A DNA stretch of 64,000 nucleotides from an uncultured Porphyromonadaceae bacterium (lineage in GTDB: Bacteria; Bacteroidota; Bacteroidia; Bacteroidales; Muribaculaceae): the NCBI GenBank assembly GCA_900541555.1, contig UQKE01000004.1:23646-87645 (forward strand), given 5' to 3'. Position 1 is the first letter of the stretch; each line of letters begins with the position of its first letter. This document shows, in pieces, positions 50,579 to 59,934 of this stretch. Below the pieces are notes generated by a model that worked only from the letters and a program-made list of their open reading frames with translations, was not told where the DNA came from and did no database searches. The translations under genes were made by a program, and so were the position numbers.

Positions 50579-53476
50579 ATGAGTATCAAATACAGAGTGA
50601 TTGTTTTAGGGATTCTGTTTGCGTTGCAAGCAGTGTCTTGGGCAGGAGAAGTGAAAGGCGTGCTGGTCGACGAATCGGACAAGTCGCCGCTGATTAGCGC
50701 GACAGTCCGGCTGTTGGCGCAACGCGACAGTTCTTTGGTCGAGGGCACTGTGAGCAATGCGGACGGAAAATTCCGAATTGGAGCAAGAAAAGGGAAATAT
50801 TTGTTGGAAATTTCTTATGTCGGGTACGACACGCAAATAAAACCGGTGGAAATCAAGTCGCAAAACGCAACGGCCGACATGGGGACGATTGCCGTGAAGG
50901 CCAACAGCATATTGTTGGAAGAAACGGAAGTGGTCGGGATTCGCGCCGAAGTGAAAGTGATGCAAGACACTGTGGAATACAATGCGGATTCCTATAAGAC
51001 ACAGCCGAATGCCGTCGTGCAGGACTTGTTGAAGCGGTTGCCCGGAGTGGAAGTCGACAGCGAAGGGAAAATCACGGCGCAGGGCAAAGAAGTGTCGAAG
51101 ATTTTGGTTGATGGCGAAGAATTTTTTTCGTCCGATGCGCAAGTGGCTTCCCGAAATATTCCCGTGAGCATGATCGACAAGTTGCAGGTGATCGACCGCA
51201 AGAGCGACCTTGCGCGGCTGACCGGAGTCGACGACGGAGAGGAAGAGACCGTAATCAACCTGACGGTGAAAAAGGGAATGAAACAGGGATGGTTTGGCAA
51301 TGTGACGGCAGGATACGGCACCGACGACCGTTATAGCGGCAATTTCATGATCAATCGTTTCGTCGACAACAACCAATTCAGCATTGTCGGAGGCGCAAAC
51401 AATATCAACGAGATGGCGTTTTCCATGCCGGGCGCAGGCCGTTTCCGCCGATTTGGCGGCATCGACGGCATCAACAATTCGCAAAGCATAGGCTTTAATT
51501 TTAATGTGGGCAACAAAGAGGTGTTTCGCGCCGGTGGCGACTTGATGTATTCCCATTCCGACCAACGCACGGAACAGAAAGCCAACAAGCAATATCTTTT
51601 CCCCGATTCCACATCGTATGAAAATTCGGCAAGCAATGCGCGCGACCGCAGCCACAACGTTGTCGGCAATTTTCGGTTGCGCTGGCAGGTAGACTCGCTA
51701 AACATCCTTGATTTCCGGCCTTCATTTCTTGTCAGTTTCAACGATTCGGAAAAGACAGAATCGAGCAATTTGGCTGCCGGCGACGCCAATCGCACGGCTG
51801 TCAACGAAACGTCGAACGTGCTTTCGGGTGATGGGACATCATACGACGTGGGAGGCGAATTGGTCTATAATCACCAGTTCAAGAGCCGGCCGGGGCGCTC
51901 GATTAGCACGCAATTGACCTACAAGTTCAGCAACACGAAGGAGGACGAATCGACTTATTCGGTGAACCGTTTTTTCCTTGTCCCTGATGAGGACGAAATA
52001 CGCGACCAATATACCGACAATCATCAATGGACCAATCGTGCAGGGGTGCGGCTTACGTGGACTGAACCGCTCGGCGACATAAAAAAGGCGCGGTTTCTCA
52101 CGTTTGCTTATCGAATGGATTATTACTTCAACAATGCCGATAAATTGGTCTATAACATCGATCGCGAATACAGCACGCAAAAGGCCATGGATTTGCTGGA
52201 ACGCGAGTACGGCATCGTGACGAATCCGGTGGTTGCCAATGTGCTTGCCGAAGAGAGCGGCGTGCTCGACGAGGATCAGAGCAACCGTTTCCGCAACGAC
52301 CAATTGACGCAATCGTTGCGGGTGGGATTCAAGCAGAATCGGGAGAATTACCGCCTTGATGCCGGCGTTTCTGTCAATCCGACGATGATGAAGAGCGAAA
52401 ATTTGCTCAACAGCGCGAAAAGCATTCCGGAAAATTGGGTATGGAATTACGCGCCGTTTATGCGTTTTCGATATTCTTTTTCCAAAACAAGCAGTTTGGC
52501 GCTCGACTATCGGGGCAATTCTTCTTCGCCGACGATGTCGCAATTGCAGCCTGTGCCCGATTTGTCCGACCCGTTGAGGGTGGTGATCGGTAATCCGGAA
52601 TTGCTACCGTCGTTCCGTCACCGGATTTCAGTCCGATACAACAATTTCAACCAAGAGCGTCAAAGCAGCATCATGGCGTTTGGCGGTGTCAATGTGACGC
52701 AAAACAGCATCGTTTCCCGTGTCGACTACGACGACAATACGGGCGGACAGACTACGACCTATGCCAATGTGAACGGCGTTTGGTCGGCCGACGGAATGAT
52801 GATGTACACGTCGCCGATTGGCAACAAGGGGTGGCGCGTGACGAACAATGTGTTTGCACGCTATTCGCGCACAGTCGGTTATACCGACGGCCGCCTGAAC
52901 GGCAGCGGCACGTTCATGGTGAGCGAAACGCCGAGCATCGCGTTTCGGACAGACGTAGTTGACGTGGAGCTGCGTCCTTACTACAATTTCCAGCAAACGC
53001 GAAATTCCATACAGCAAGGCAGCAATCGCGACGTGCATTCTTATGGCGCCACGTTCAATGCCAATTATTACACGCCCTTTGGTCTTTCTATCGGCACGGA
53101 CTTTTCGTATGGATCGACAAGCGGCTATTCCGACGGCTACGATAACGACCAATGGCTGTGGAATGCGTCCGTGACCTATGAATTCTTAAAGTCGCGGCAG
53201 GCATCCGTGACGTTGAAGGCATACGACTTGTTGCAACAAAAGCAGAACATTTCGCGAAGCATATCGGCCAACTACATACAAGATAGGGAATTCAATGCCG
53301 TGACACGCTATTTCATGCTGTCGTTCTCCTATCGGTTCACATGCTTCGGGAAAGGGACAACGGAAAAAGATTTGAATTACGATGGTTTCGGTCCGGGCCA
53401 TCCTCGGCCCGACGGACCGCCTCCTGCCGGAGGAAATCGTCGTGGCAGCGCTCCTCCGCCTCCGCCAAGGTTCTAA
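50579..53476 (+). CDS. Large outer-membrane barrel protein with carboxypeptidase-like and plug domains
   Basis: The 965-residue protein has a signal peptide (1-22), a carboxypeptidase-regulatory-like domain (about 25-110, VKGVLVDESDKSPLISATVR, YLLEISYVGYDTQIKPVEI), a TonB-plug-like domain (about 125-235, VQDLLKRLPGVEVDSEGKIT) and a long barrel (OMP_b-brl_3 type) to near the end. The barrel is followed by a Pro/Gly-rich tail (GFGPGHPRPDGPPPAGGN and PPPPPRF). It resembles TonB-dependent receptors without a recognisable TonB box. Ligand unknown; no SusD partner follows, so it is not a normal starch-utilisation pair. Confidence 0.88.
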   Translation: MSIKYRVIVLGILFALQAVSWAGEVKGVLVDESDKSPLISATVRLLAQRDSSLVEGTVSNADGKFRIGARKGKYLLEISYVGYDTQIKPVEIKSQNATADMGTIAVKANSILLEETEVVGIRAEVKVMQDTVEYNADSYKTQPNAVVQDLLKRLPGVEVDSEGKITAQGKEVSKILVDGEEFFSSDAQVASRNIPVSMIDKLQVIDRKSDLARLTGVDDGEEETVINLTVKKGMKQGWFGNVTAGYGTDDRYSGNFMINRFVDNNQFSIVGGANNINEMAFSMPGAGRFRRFGGIDGINNSQSIGFNFNVGNKEVFRAGGDLMYSHSDQRTEQKANKQYLFPDSTSYENSASNARDRSHNVVGNFRLRWQVDSLNILDFRPSFLVSFNDSEKTESSNLAAGDANRTAVNETSNVLSGDGTSYDVGGELVYNHQFKSRPGRSISTQLTYKFSNTKEDESTYSVNRFFLVPDEDEIRDQYTDNHQWTNRAGVRLTWTEPLGDIKKARFLTFAYRMDYYFNNADKLVYNIDREYSTQKAMDLLEREYGIVTNPVVANVLAEESGVLDEDQSNRFRNDQLTQSLRVGFKQNRENYRLDAGVSVNPTMMKSENLLNSAKSIPENWVWNYAPFMRFRYSFSKTSSLALDYRGNSSSPTMSQLQPVPDLSDPLRVVIGNPELLPSFRHRISVRYNNFNQERQSSIMAFGGVNVTQNSIVSRVDYDDNTGGQTTTYANVNGVWSADGMMMYTSPIGNKGWRVTNNVFARYSRTVGYTDGRLNGSGTFMVSETPSIAFRTDVVDVELRPYYNFQQTRNSIQQGSNRDVHSYGATFNANYYTPFGLSIGTDFSYGSTSGYSDGYDNDQWLWNASVTYEFLKSRQASVTLKAYDLLQQKQNISRSISANYIQDREFNAVTRYFMLSFSYRFTCFGKGTTEKDLNYDGFGPGHPRPDGPPPAGGNRRGSAPPPPPRF

Positions 53477-53489
53477 TGCCTTGCGTGTT

Positions 53490-53873
53490 TTAATGCTTGC
53501 GGAACGTCAGGAATTTGTTGAAGATGAAATTGACTGCGCCGAAAGGGAAAAGCCCGATGAAATTGGCAAGGGATTCCTCAAACCCGACGCCTTCGACCAA
53601 AAGAAAGACGATGGCAAGTTGCACGACGTAGGCGCATCCGTAGGCTGTAAGAAATAAGAAAATCTGCCGGCGGATATGGCGGTCGTCGGAACGAAACACC
53701 CAAACGCGATTCCAATAGAAATTGTTTGCCAGAGCCAAAATGTAGGCGCAGCAGTTTGCCAGCAGGTAGTTCATCGCCAATATGTCGCATAGCAGCCATG
53801 CCGTTAGCATGATGATGACGAAATTGCTAAATCCGACGACGGCAAAGCGGAATATTTCTCCGGAATTTTTCAT
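53490..53873 (-). CDS. GtrA-family membrane protein
   Basis: The 127-residue protein has four membrane helices and the GtrA pattern (FRFAVVGFSNFVIIMLTAWL at the start and NFIFNKFLTFRKH at the end). Family members are thought to move lipid-linked sugars across the inner membrane for glycan synthesis. The ATG at 53873 is chosen; the longer frame overlaps the MATE gene end. It is 4 bases downstream of the MATE gene on the minus strand. Confidence 0.9.
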   Translation of the reverse strand: MKNSGEIFRFAVVGFSNFVIIMLTAWLLCDILAMNYLLANCCAYILALANNFYWNRVWVFRSDDRHIRRQIFLFLTAYGCAYVVQLAIVFLLVEGVGFEESLANFIGLFPFGAVNFIFNKFLTFRKH

Positions 53874-53877
53874 TTCG

Positions 53878-55245
53878 TCAGACGTTGGCGGGTGAAACAA
53901 GTGCTTGTTTGCTGAATTTTTTGAGTTGCACAATCAGCATGACAATGGCGATTGCGGAAGCAAGGAAGTCGGGAACCGGCATGCTTGTCCATACCCCGTT
54001 CAGCCCCATGAACAAGGGCAATAGCGCAAGCCCCGGAAGCAAAAACAGCAGTTGCCTCGACAGCGACAAAAATATGGCGATGGCGGCTTTCCCGATGGAT
54101 TGGAAAAATTGGCATGTGATGATTTGCGCGCCGACAAATGGAAATGCCAACATGCTTATTTGCAGGGCGGTCGTGGTTCGCTCGGTGAGGATGTCGCTGT
54201 CGGTGAACATGCCTACAAATGTTTGTGGCGAAAATACGCAAATGACAAACCCGAATGTAGTGGCGATGCTTCCAAACAAAATGCCCAATCGGAGGGATTT
54301 TTTCACCCTGTCGATTTTTCTCGCGCCAAAATTGTAGCCGGTGATGGGTTGCATTCCTTGGGCGATTCCCATCACAATCATTACAAAAAGCATTTGCACG
54401 CGGTTAATGATGCCGAAAGCGCCGATGGAATAATCGTCGCCATGCGAAAGCAGTTGATAGTTGATAAAAATCACGATACAGCAGGCACACACATTCATGA
54501 TGAACGGCGACATGCCTATGCTGAATATGTTTTTAACGATGCGTGCGCGAAGTTTCAAATAATTCCGATGGAAGCGGACGTAGCTGTTTTTGTCGCAAAA
54601 ATGGTGCAGCACCCAAATCATGGCGGCAAATTGCGATAGCAGCGTGGCCATTGCCGCACCGCGGATGCCCCAGCCGAATACGAAAATGAAGATGGGCGCA
54701 AGCAAAATGTTGCAACCGACGGAAAGCATCGACGACATCATGGCTTTTTTCGGATAGCCGGTGGCACGCATGACGTTGTTCAGTCCGATCATCGTGTAGG
54801 AAATGGGCGTTCCGGCAAGAATCACTTGCATGAAGTCGCGGGCATAGGGCAGCGTGGTGTCGCTTGCTCCGAAGAACCGGAGTATTTCGTCAAGGAAAAT
54901 AAGGGTTATTCCCCCATAGATTGCGGCGTTGATGAGGCAAAGGATGGTGACGTTGCCCAAAATTTCTTCTGCGCCTTTCCGGTCCTGTTGGCCAAGCCGT
55001 ATGGACGAGATTGTAGCGCCGCCCACCCCGACAAGCGTGCAAAATGCCACCAAAAGGTTCATCAATGGGAATGTGATGGCAAGGCCGGATATCGCCATTG
55101 CGCCAACTCCGTGGCCGATGAATATGCTGTCGATGATGTTGTAGAGCGATGTCACTGTCATGGCAGCTATGGAAGGAAGCGAATATTGCAACAGCAATTT
55201 CCCCACGGGGGCTTCTCCTAAAATATGCGGATCGGTTTTATTCAT
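53878..55245 (-). CDS. MATE-family efflux transporter
   Basis: The 455-residue protein has twelve membrane helices and MATE signatures (LPSIAAMTVTSLYNIIDSIF, GVGGATISSIRLGQ, GIAQGMQPITGYNFGARKI). It exports drugs or metabolites using a Na+ or H+ gradient. The ATG at 55245 is chosen because the longer frame runs into the hairpin-promoter repeats. Its promoter, with TTG (complement of 55293-55295) and TATCTTTG (complement of 55266-55273) 19 bp apart, lies in the last repeat unit. Confidence 0.92.
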   Translation of the reverse strand: MNKTDPHILGEAPVGKLLLQYSLPSIAAMTVTSLYNIIDSIFIGHGVGAMAISGLAITFPLMNLLVAFCTLVGVGGATISSIRLGQQDRKGAEEILGNVTILCLINAAIYGGITLIFLDEILRFFGASDTTLPYARDFMQVILAGTPISYTMIGLNNVMRATGYPKKAMMSSMLSVGCNILLAPIFIFVFGWGIRGAAMATLLSQFAAMIWVLHHFCDKNSYVRFHRNYLKLRARIVKNIFSIGMSPFIMNVCACCIVIFINYQLLSHGDDYSIGAFGIINRVQMLFVMIVMGIAQGMQPITGYNFGARKIDRVKKSLRLGILFGSIATTFGFVICVFSPQTFVGMFTDSDILTERTTTALQISMLAFPFVGAQIITCQFFQSIGKAAIAIFLSLSRQLLFLLPGLALLPLFMGLNGVWTSMPVPDFLASAIAIVMLIVQLKKFSKQALVSPANV

Positions 55246-55261
55246 AAAAACAATCTTTCGG

Positions 55262-55475
55262 GGTGCAAAGATAATGCAAGCCGAGGGAAGAACAATCAAG
55301 CTTGCTTGGAATAGTTCTTCCGAGGCGCAGCGTATCTTATGCAAAGATAACACAAATCGAGAGCAGAAGCGCCAAACAAGTTTGGGCGATTATGCCGAGA
55401 TGCAGTTTGTCTTATGCAAAGATAACACAAATCGAGTGCAGAAGAAAGAGAATAAATTCATTTTATTCTGTTGAG
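55262..55475 (-). repeat. Promoter-bearing hairpin repeat, locus 2
   Basis: Two to three units in the orientation of the minus-strand MATE gene. On the plus strand CCGAGGCGCAGCGTATC (55320) and CCGAGATGCAGTTTGTC (55397) are each followed by TTATGCAAAGATAACACAAA, 77 bases apart. Each unit has a hairpin (for example 55284-55321 and 55372-55392, the latter GCGCCAAAC-aa-GTTTGGGCG) and a TATCTTTG -7 box on the minus strand. Bases 55476-55642 after it hold a CCCCTCTGCCG fragment and nothing coding. Confidence 0.65.
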
Positions 55476-55642
55476 ATGCAGCCCGTTTTCGACTTCAACC
55501 CGCCGTCAACTGCCTCTACGAAGCAACTTTGTGGCAGTGCGTGGCAACCACCCCCCTCTGCCGTGCGCGGATGGGGAGCATCCCATAGACTTGAAGGGAG
55601 ACGGTTAAAACTCTCGTTGGATAAACATTGCGAATTTTCCAA

Positions 55643-56317
55643 CTATTTCAGATAGTCGGCATAAGGTTTTCCGTCGAATTTCAGAGCGAGCAGGCATGCG
55701 CAAACGGCAACGGCAAAAATCGTTGCGAATGGGATGCCGTCGGTGAGTGTCACCACCAAAATGTCGTTGAGCATTGTGCCGGCAAACATGACGATGATGC
55801 CTATTTTCTTTCTGAGCAGCAACAAGATGCAACCGGCAGCTCCGGCAAGGTTGAGGATGCCGAGAATTTGGGCAATGTGGGGAAGGTATAGTGCAGATTT
55901 GATGCCGAGGATGCTACGCAGCCAAGTCAGATTGAAAAAACAATTGGCAATGGCGGAGGCGGCAAACAAGAGCAATTCGAAGCAAAGCAATCCCGTCACG
56001 AACATGTTGTGTTGCCGCATTGTTTTGTTTTCTTCTTCGGTTGCGGGGTTGGCAGAAGGTGTCGGTATTTTTTCTTTGATGGACTCGCGATCGTCGGCAA
56101 TGCGTTGTTCGAATGCTTCGTCGTGTGCGCGAAGATTGGCAATGGCTGTGTCCAATTCTTGGAAAAACGACACAATGTCGATGCCGTTTGTGAAGCAAAA
56201 CTCTTCGATAGTCAAGTTTTCATCGACGTTGCCGGCTGCTTTTTCAAACAGCGGTTTCAGTGTCGGGTATCTGAAAAGAAATCGTTCGATGGTGGTTTTA
56301 GGGTCGAAATTAGCCAT
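55643..56317 (-). CDS. Membrane protein with DUF1858-like N-terminus
   Basis: The 224-residue protein has a cytosolic N-terminal domain (residues 1-50, TIERFLFRYPTLKPLFEKAA then NLTIEEFCFTNGID) resembling DUF1858/ScdA N-terminal helices, a helical linker (50-105), and four membrane helices (about 108-215). I cannot name the family as a whole. The start at 56317 is chosen because the longer frame runs into the promoter (TATATTTG, complement of 56342-56349, with TTG 19 bp further upstream) inside the hairpin repeat. Monocistronic. Confidence 0.75.
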   Translation of the reverse strand: MANFDPKTTIERFLFRYPTLKPLFEKAAGNVDENLTIEEFCFTNGIDIVSFFQELDTAIANLRAHDEAFEQRIADDRESIKEKIPTPSANPATEEENKTMRQHNMFVTGLLCFELLLFAASAIANCFFNLTWLRSILGIKSALYLPHIAQILGILNLAGAAGCILLLLRKKIGIIVMFAGTMLNDILVVTLTDGIPFATIFAVAVCACLLALKFDGKPYADYLK

Positions 56318-56338
56318 GGTGAAGCGTGTTTGTCTGCA

Positions 56339-56560
56339 CTGCAAATATAGTGCAAGCCGAGTGGAAAACAATCAAACTTGTTTGAAATTGTTTTTCCGAG
56401 GCGCAGCCTATATTATCCAAATATAGCCAAGAGAGAGAAAAGCAAAGAGCTTGCTCAATTTGCTTTTCCGAGGCGCAGCCTATATTATTCAAATATATCC
56501 AAGAGAATGAAAAGCAAAGAGCTTGCCAATTTGCTTTTCCGAGGCGCAGCCTATATTGTC
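56339..56560 (-). repeat. Promoter-bearing hairpin repeat, locus 3 (three units)
   Basis: CCGAGGCGCAGCCTATATT occurs at 56396, 56468 and 56539 (plus strand), giving units of 72 and 71 bases. Between them lie hairpins: 56362-56397, 56434-56470 and 56508-56541. Their arms differ (GGAAAACAATCAAAC in the first, GAAAAGCAAAGAGC in the others) yet remain complementary. Each unit has TATATTTG on the minus strand (complement of CAAATATA at 56342, 56418 and 56490), reading towards the 56317 gene. Confidence 0.75.
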
Positions 56561-56573
56561 CAACTTTGCAATC

Positions 56574-57584
56574 TCACTTCAAATCGCTGAAACGCCGACG
56601 ACGCAGCAAATAGTAGGATATGATGACATTTTGCCGGAAACAAGCATAATCGCGCCGTAGCGAATGAGATGGGCGCAACGCGTCGTAGCGATGCTTCATG
56701 CGGCGATAATCCCGATGGGCTTGAACGACAGCTCGCGCATTGGGGAAATCAAGCTTTGCCACAAACATGGCAAACGCAAGCGTGTCGTAAAGCCGCCGTA
56801 CAAACAGCAAGCGCCGGCCCTCGCTTGAAGGCAGATTCTTATAGAGTAACAACAGATTGTTCCGGAAATTCAGATAGGTCTTGCGTGGATTGGAAGCCGG
56901 CAAGCTGCCGCCGCCAAGATGATACACGCAACTGTCAGGGACAACCTTTATCGACATGCCGGCTTGGCGAATGCGCCAACACAAGTCGATTTCTTCCATG
57001 TGGGCGAAAAAATGTTTGTCGAGCCCGCCGGCTGCGAGATAGGCATCGGTACGGACAAACAGCGCGGCGCCTGTCGCCCAGAATATATCGGCAATGTCGT
57101 CGTATTGCCCTTCGTCGCGTTCCACGGTGTCGAAAATTCGTCCTCGGCAATACGGATAGCCATGCTTGTCGAGAAAGCCGCCCGACGCGCCCGCATATTC
57201 AAATCGCTCCCGTTCCGCATCGCTTCTGATCTTCGGCTGGCAAGCTGCTACTTCCGGATGCTGCGACATGTAGCCGTAAAGCGGGCGCAACCATCCAGCC
57301 GGAACAGCCACATCGCTGTTGAGCAAAACGGAATATCGGTAGCCCAATGCCTCTATCGCCTTGTTGTAGCCCTCCGCATAACCGAAATTTTGATCGAAAC
57401 ACAACGTCCTGATCGTCGGAAATTCGCGGGCCAGCACTTCGCGCGAATCGTCGTCGCTGCCATTGTCGACAACTACCACATCGGCAATGTCGTCGTCGTT
57501 TCCCGACACGACCGTCGGCAGATACTTCCGCAGCAATTCCGCTCCGTTCCAATTCAATATGATTACACCTATCGGTTTCTGCAT
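56574..57584 (-). CDS. Glycosyltransferase family 2 protein
   Basis: The 336-residue protein begins VIILNWNGAELLRKYLPTV and has VVVVDNGSDDDS and SVLLNSDVAVPAGWL (DxD-like metal site NSDV), then HMEEIDLCWRIRQAG. It is a rhamnosyl/galactosyl-type GT2 acting on the cytoplasmic side in surface-glycan synthesis. The ATG at 57584 is used; the frame upstream overlaps nothing family-like. It is 13 bases after the acyltransferase gene, and the three minus-strand genes mtaB, acyltransferase and GT2 are probably one operon. Confidence 0.93.
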   Translation of the reverse strand: MQKPIGVIILNWNGAELLRKYLPTVVSGNDDDIADVVVVDNGSDDDSREVLAREFPTIRTLCFDQNFGYAEGYNKAIEALGYRYSVLLNSDVAVPAGWLRPLYGYMSQHPEVAACQPKIRSDAERERFEYAGASGGFLDKHGYPYCRGRIFDTVERDEGQYDDIADIFWATGAALFVRTDAYLAAGGLDKHFFAHMEEIDLCWRIRQAGMSIKVVPDSCVYHLGGGSLPASNPRKTYLNFRNNLLLLYKNLPSSEGRRLLFVRRLYDTLAFAMFVAKLDFPNARAVVQAHRDYRRMKHRYDALRPSHSLRRDYACFRQNVIISYYLLRRRRFSDLK

Positions 57585-57597
57585 TTTCCTGTTTTTA

Positions 57598-58497
57598 TTA
57601 TTTGCGCAAAGTCCGCCGCCAACGGTTGTGCGACCACAACCATCCGTCCGGCTGCCGGCGAATCGTTGCTTCCAGATACCGTGCATAAGTGTCGGTCACT
57701 TCGTTTTCCGCACACAGCGACACGTCGTCGGCAATCGGGCGAATCACGACGCGATACCGTCCGCGTCCCGTGCGCTCCACATCGGCATAAGCTGCCGCCG
57801 CTTTCATTTTCCGCAACAGCAATTCCGTGCCGGATATAAACGGCGTCTCCTGATGCAAGAAGGTTATATGATGAAGTCCGTCGTTGTGGCTGGGCTTTTG
57901 GTCGGAAATAAATCCGGTGACAAACCTCCCGCCGTCTTTTCGCGCGGCGAGCAATGCACGCAATACGCCATTTTTCGGAATCGATTCGGAATGGAAACGG
58001 CGGCGCAGATCGAAATAAAATCTGTCGAACCATTTATTTCTCAAAGGCCTGTAAACTTGCGAATAACTGATTTTGGCGTCTGTGGAAGCCCAAAGCGTAA
58101 GCGACGTAATCCATTCCCAATTTCCAAAATGAGAACAATAGAGCCCTACCGATCGGCCTTCCGTCGTGCAGCGGTCGATTTGTTCCACCCCGACAAATTC
58201 CATTCTTTCGCGAATTTGCCCGTCGCGCACATGAAGCAACTTGATGGTTTCCAAAAACACATCCGTGAAATTCCGATAAAATCGCCGCACGATTTGTTGC
58301 CGTTCCACTTCGGTCTTTTCCGGAAACGATGCTGCCACGTTTGCCTCCACCAAACGGCGGCGATAGCGCACGACCGAGCCTGCAACAAAGGCAAGCACGT
58401 CCGACAGCACATACAGCGCGCCAAACGGCAAGCGTGCCGACAAATGCAAAACTCCCGACAATGGGGCATAGAGTATATTTCGAACCTTATCGCTCAT
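57598..58497 (-). CDS. Lipid A biosynthesis acyltransferase (LpxL/HtrB type)
   Basis: The 299-residue protein has an N-terminal amphipathic segment, the block VGLYCSHFGNWEWITSL (HxxxW-like, His-Phe-Gly-Asn-Trp-Glu, where the usual pattern is HxxxxE/D), and FISDQKPSHNDG, LQ-like HHITFLHQETPFISGTELLL. It is a lysophospholipid/lipid A secondary acyltransferase on the inner membrane. The ATG at 58497 lies inside the end of mtaB (11-base overlap). It forms an operon with mtaB and GT2. Confidence 0.88.
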   Translation of the reverse strand: MSDKVRNILYAPLSGVLHLSARLPFGALYVLSDVLAFVAGSVVRYRRRLVEANVAASFPEKTEVERQQIVRRFYRNFTDVFLETIKLLHVRDGQIRERMEFVGVEQIDRCTTEGRSVGLYCSHFGNWEWITSLTLWASTDAKISYSQVYRPLRNKWFDRFYFDLRRRFHSESIPKNGVLRALLAARKDGGRFVTGFISDQKPSHNDGLHHITFLHQETPFISGTELLLRKMKAAAAYADVERTGRGRYRVVIRPIADDVSLCAENEVTDTYARYLEATIRRQPDGWLWSHNRWRRTLRK

Positions 58498-59788
58498 CGA
58501 CAAGATCTCCTTTCACGATACCTTCTTCCTCCGCCAGCGTAACCAAGCGAACGGCTGCTACACGATTAAACAATTTTTCATCGGCAGGCAGTTCCACGCG
58601 CAAATAATTGTCGGTGAACCCCCTCATCATTCCGTTTCGCTCCAAAGAATGTTCGAACAACACTGGCCGGACAGTGCCGATGTGGCTGCGCGTGAATTCT
58701 TCCAATTTGCGGCTGCTCAAAGCCGTCATGCGGCGCGTGCGAGCATGGCGCGTGCGCGGATCGACGACATACGGTATTTGCAGCGCCATCGTCGACGGGC
58801 GTTCCGAATAGGTAAACACGTGCAGTCGCGAAACGTCGAGCCCCGACACGAACGAAAATGAATCTTCAAAAATGTCGGGCGTTTCGCCGCGCATCCCCGT
58901 TATCACATCCACCCCGATAAAAGCATCGGGCATCATATCCTTGATTTTCTTGACCTTGTCGGCAAACAGCTGCCTGTCGTAATGGCGACGCATCAGCCGC
59001 AACATTTCGTCGCTGCCCGATTGAAGCGGGATATGGAAATGCGGCATGAAATGCTCCGAACGAGCCACAAATTCAATGATTTCATCGGTCAGCAAATCCG
59101 GCTCAACCGACGATATGCGGTAGCGTTCGATGCCGTCCACCCGATCGAGCGCATGCAGCAGGTCGATGAGCCGCTCGCCGGTATTTTTCCCAAAATCGCC
59201 GATATTCACGCCCGTCACGACAATCTCCCGACCGCCTTCCGCCGCTGCATCCCGCGCTTGCTCCACAAGCTGCGCGATGTTTCCGCTCCGGCTTCTGCCG
59301 CGCGCTCGCGGAATCGTGCAATAACTGCAATAATAGTCGCACCCGTCCTGCACTTTCAAGAAAAACCGCGTGCGGTCGCCTCGCGAACACGATGGGACGA
59401 AACGTTTCATCTCTTTCAAAGGCGACACTTCGACTACTTTTTGGCGTTCGGCAAGCCAACGATCCACAAAATCGGCAATTTCTCCCTTGCGGTCGTTGCC
59501 GGCTACGATAGCCACGCCCTCCAACGCCGCCACTTCCGGAGCGTTGAGCTGCGCATAGCAACCTGTCACCACCATCGTCGCGTTTGGATACAACTTCGAC
59601 AATCGGCGTATCTCCTGCCGGCATTTTTTATTGGCAAGCTCCGTCACCGTGCAAGTGTTCACCACGCAAATATCCGGCATCTCGCCCTCTCGCGCGGTTG
59701 TGACGCCCCGTTCTGCCAAAAGTTTCCCGATGGTGGAAGTTTCGGCAAAATTCAATTTGCATCCCAGCGTATGGTACGCCGCTTTCAT
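58487..59788 (-). CDS. mtaB: tRNA t6A37 methylthiotransferase MtaB
   Basis: The 433-residue protein has the MiaB-type N-domain (AAYHTLGCKLNFAETSTIGK, VVNTCTVTELANKKCRQEIR, VVTGCYAQLNAPE), the radical-SAM core with CDYYCSYCTIPRARGRSRS, and a C-terminal TRAM-like region. It adds a methylthio group to t6A37 of tRNA. The -7 box at 59823-59830 leaves almost no leader for the ATG at 59815, so the ATG at 59788 (MKAAYHTLGCK) is chosen, which also matches the family start. Confidence 0.93.
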   Translation of the reverse strand: MKAAYHTLGCKLNFAETSTIGKLLAERGVTTAREGEMPDICVVNTCTVTELANKKCRQEIRRLSKLYPNATMVVTGCYAQLNAPEVAALEGVAIVAGNDRKGEIADFVDRWLAERQKVVEVSPLKEMKRFVPSCSRGDRTRFFLKVQDGCDYYCSYCTIPRARGRSRSGNIAQLVEQARDAAAEGGREIVVTGVNIGDFGKNTGERLIDLLHALDRVDGIERYRISSVEPDLLTDEIIEFVARSEHFMPHFHIPLQSGSDEMLRLMRRHYDRQLFADKVKKIKDMMPDAFIGVDVITGMRGETPDIFEDSFSFVSGLDVSRLHVFTYSERPSTMALQIPYVVDPRTRHARTRRMTALSSRKLEEFTRSHIGTVRPVLFEHSLERNGMMRGFTDNYLRVELPADEKLFNRVAAVRLVTLAEEEGIVKGDLVDER

Positions 59789-59822
59789 ATTTTCGAACGA
59801 AGTTTCGTCTGTCATGACGTCG

Positions 59823-59830
59823 CAAAGTTA
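59823..59830 (-). promoter_or_regulatory. -7 box of mtaB
   Basis: The minus strand reads TAACTTTG, followed by CG. Transcription would start near 59817, favouring the internal ATG at 59788. Confidence 0.55.
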
Positions 59831-59934
59831 ATAATTTTTCATTTCAAACGCGACAAAATGCCGCAGCTTGCACGGCGACAGAGGAATCGGCGTAGTGGTT
59901 GATGGTTGAGGTTTTTGCCAATTCTAACATATAG

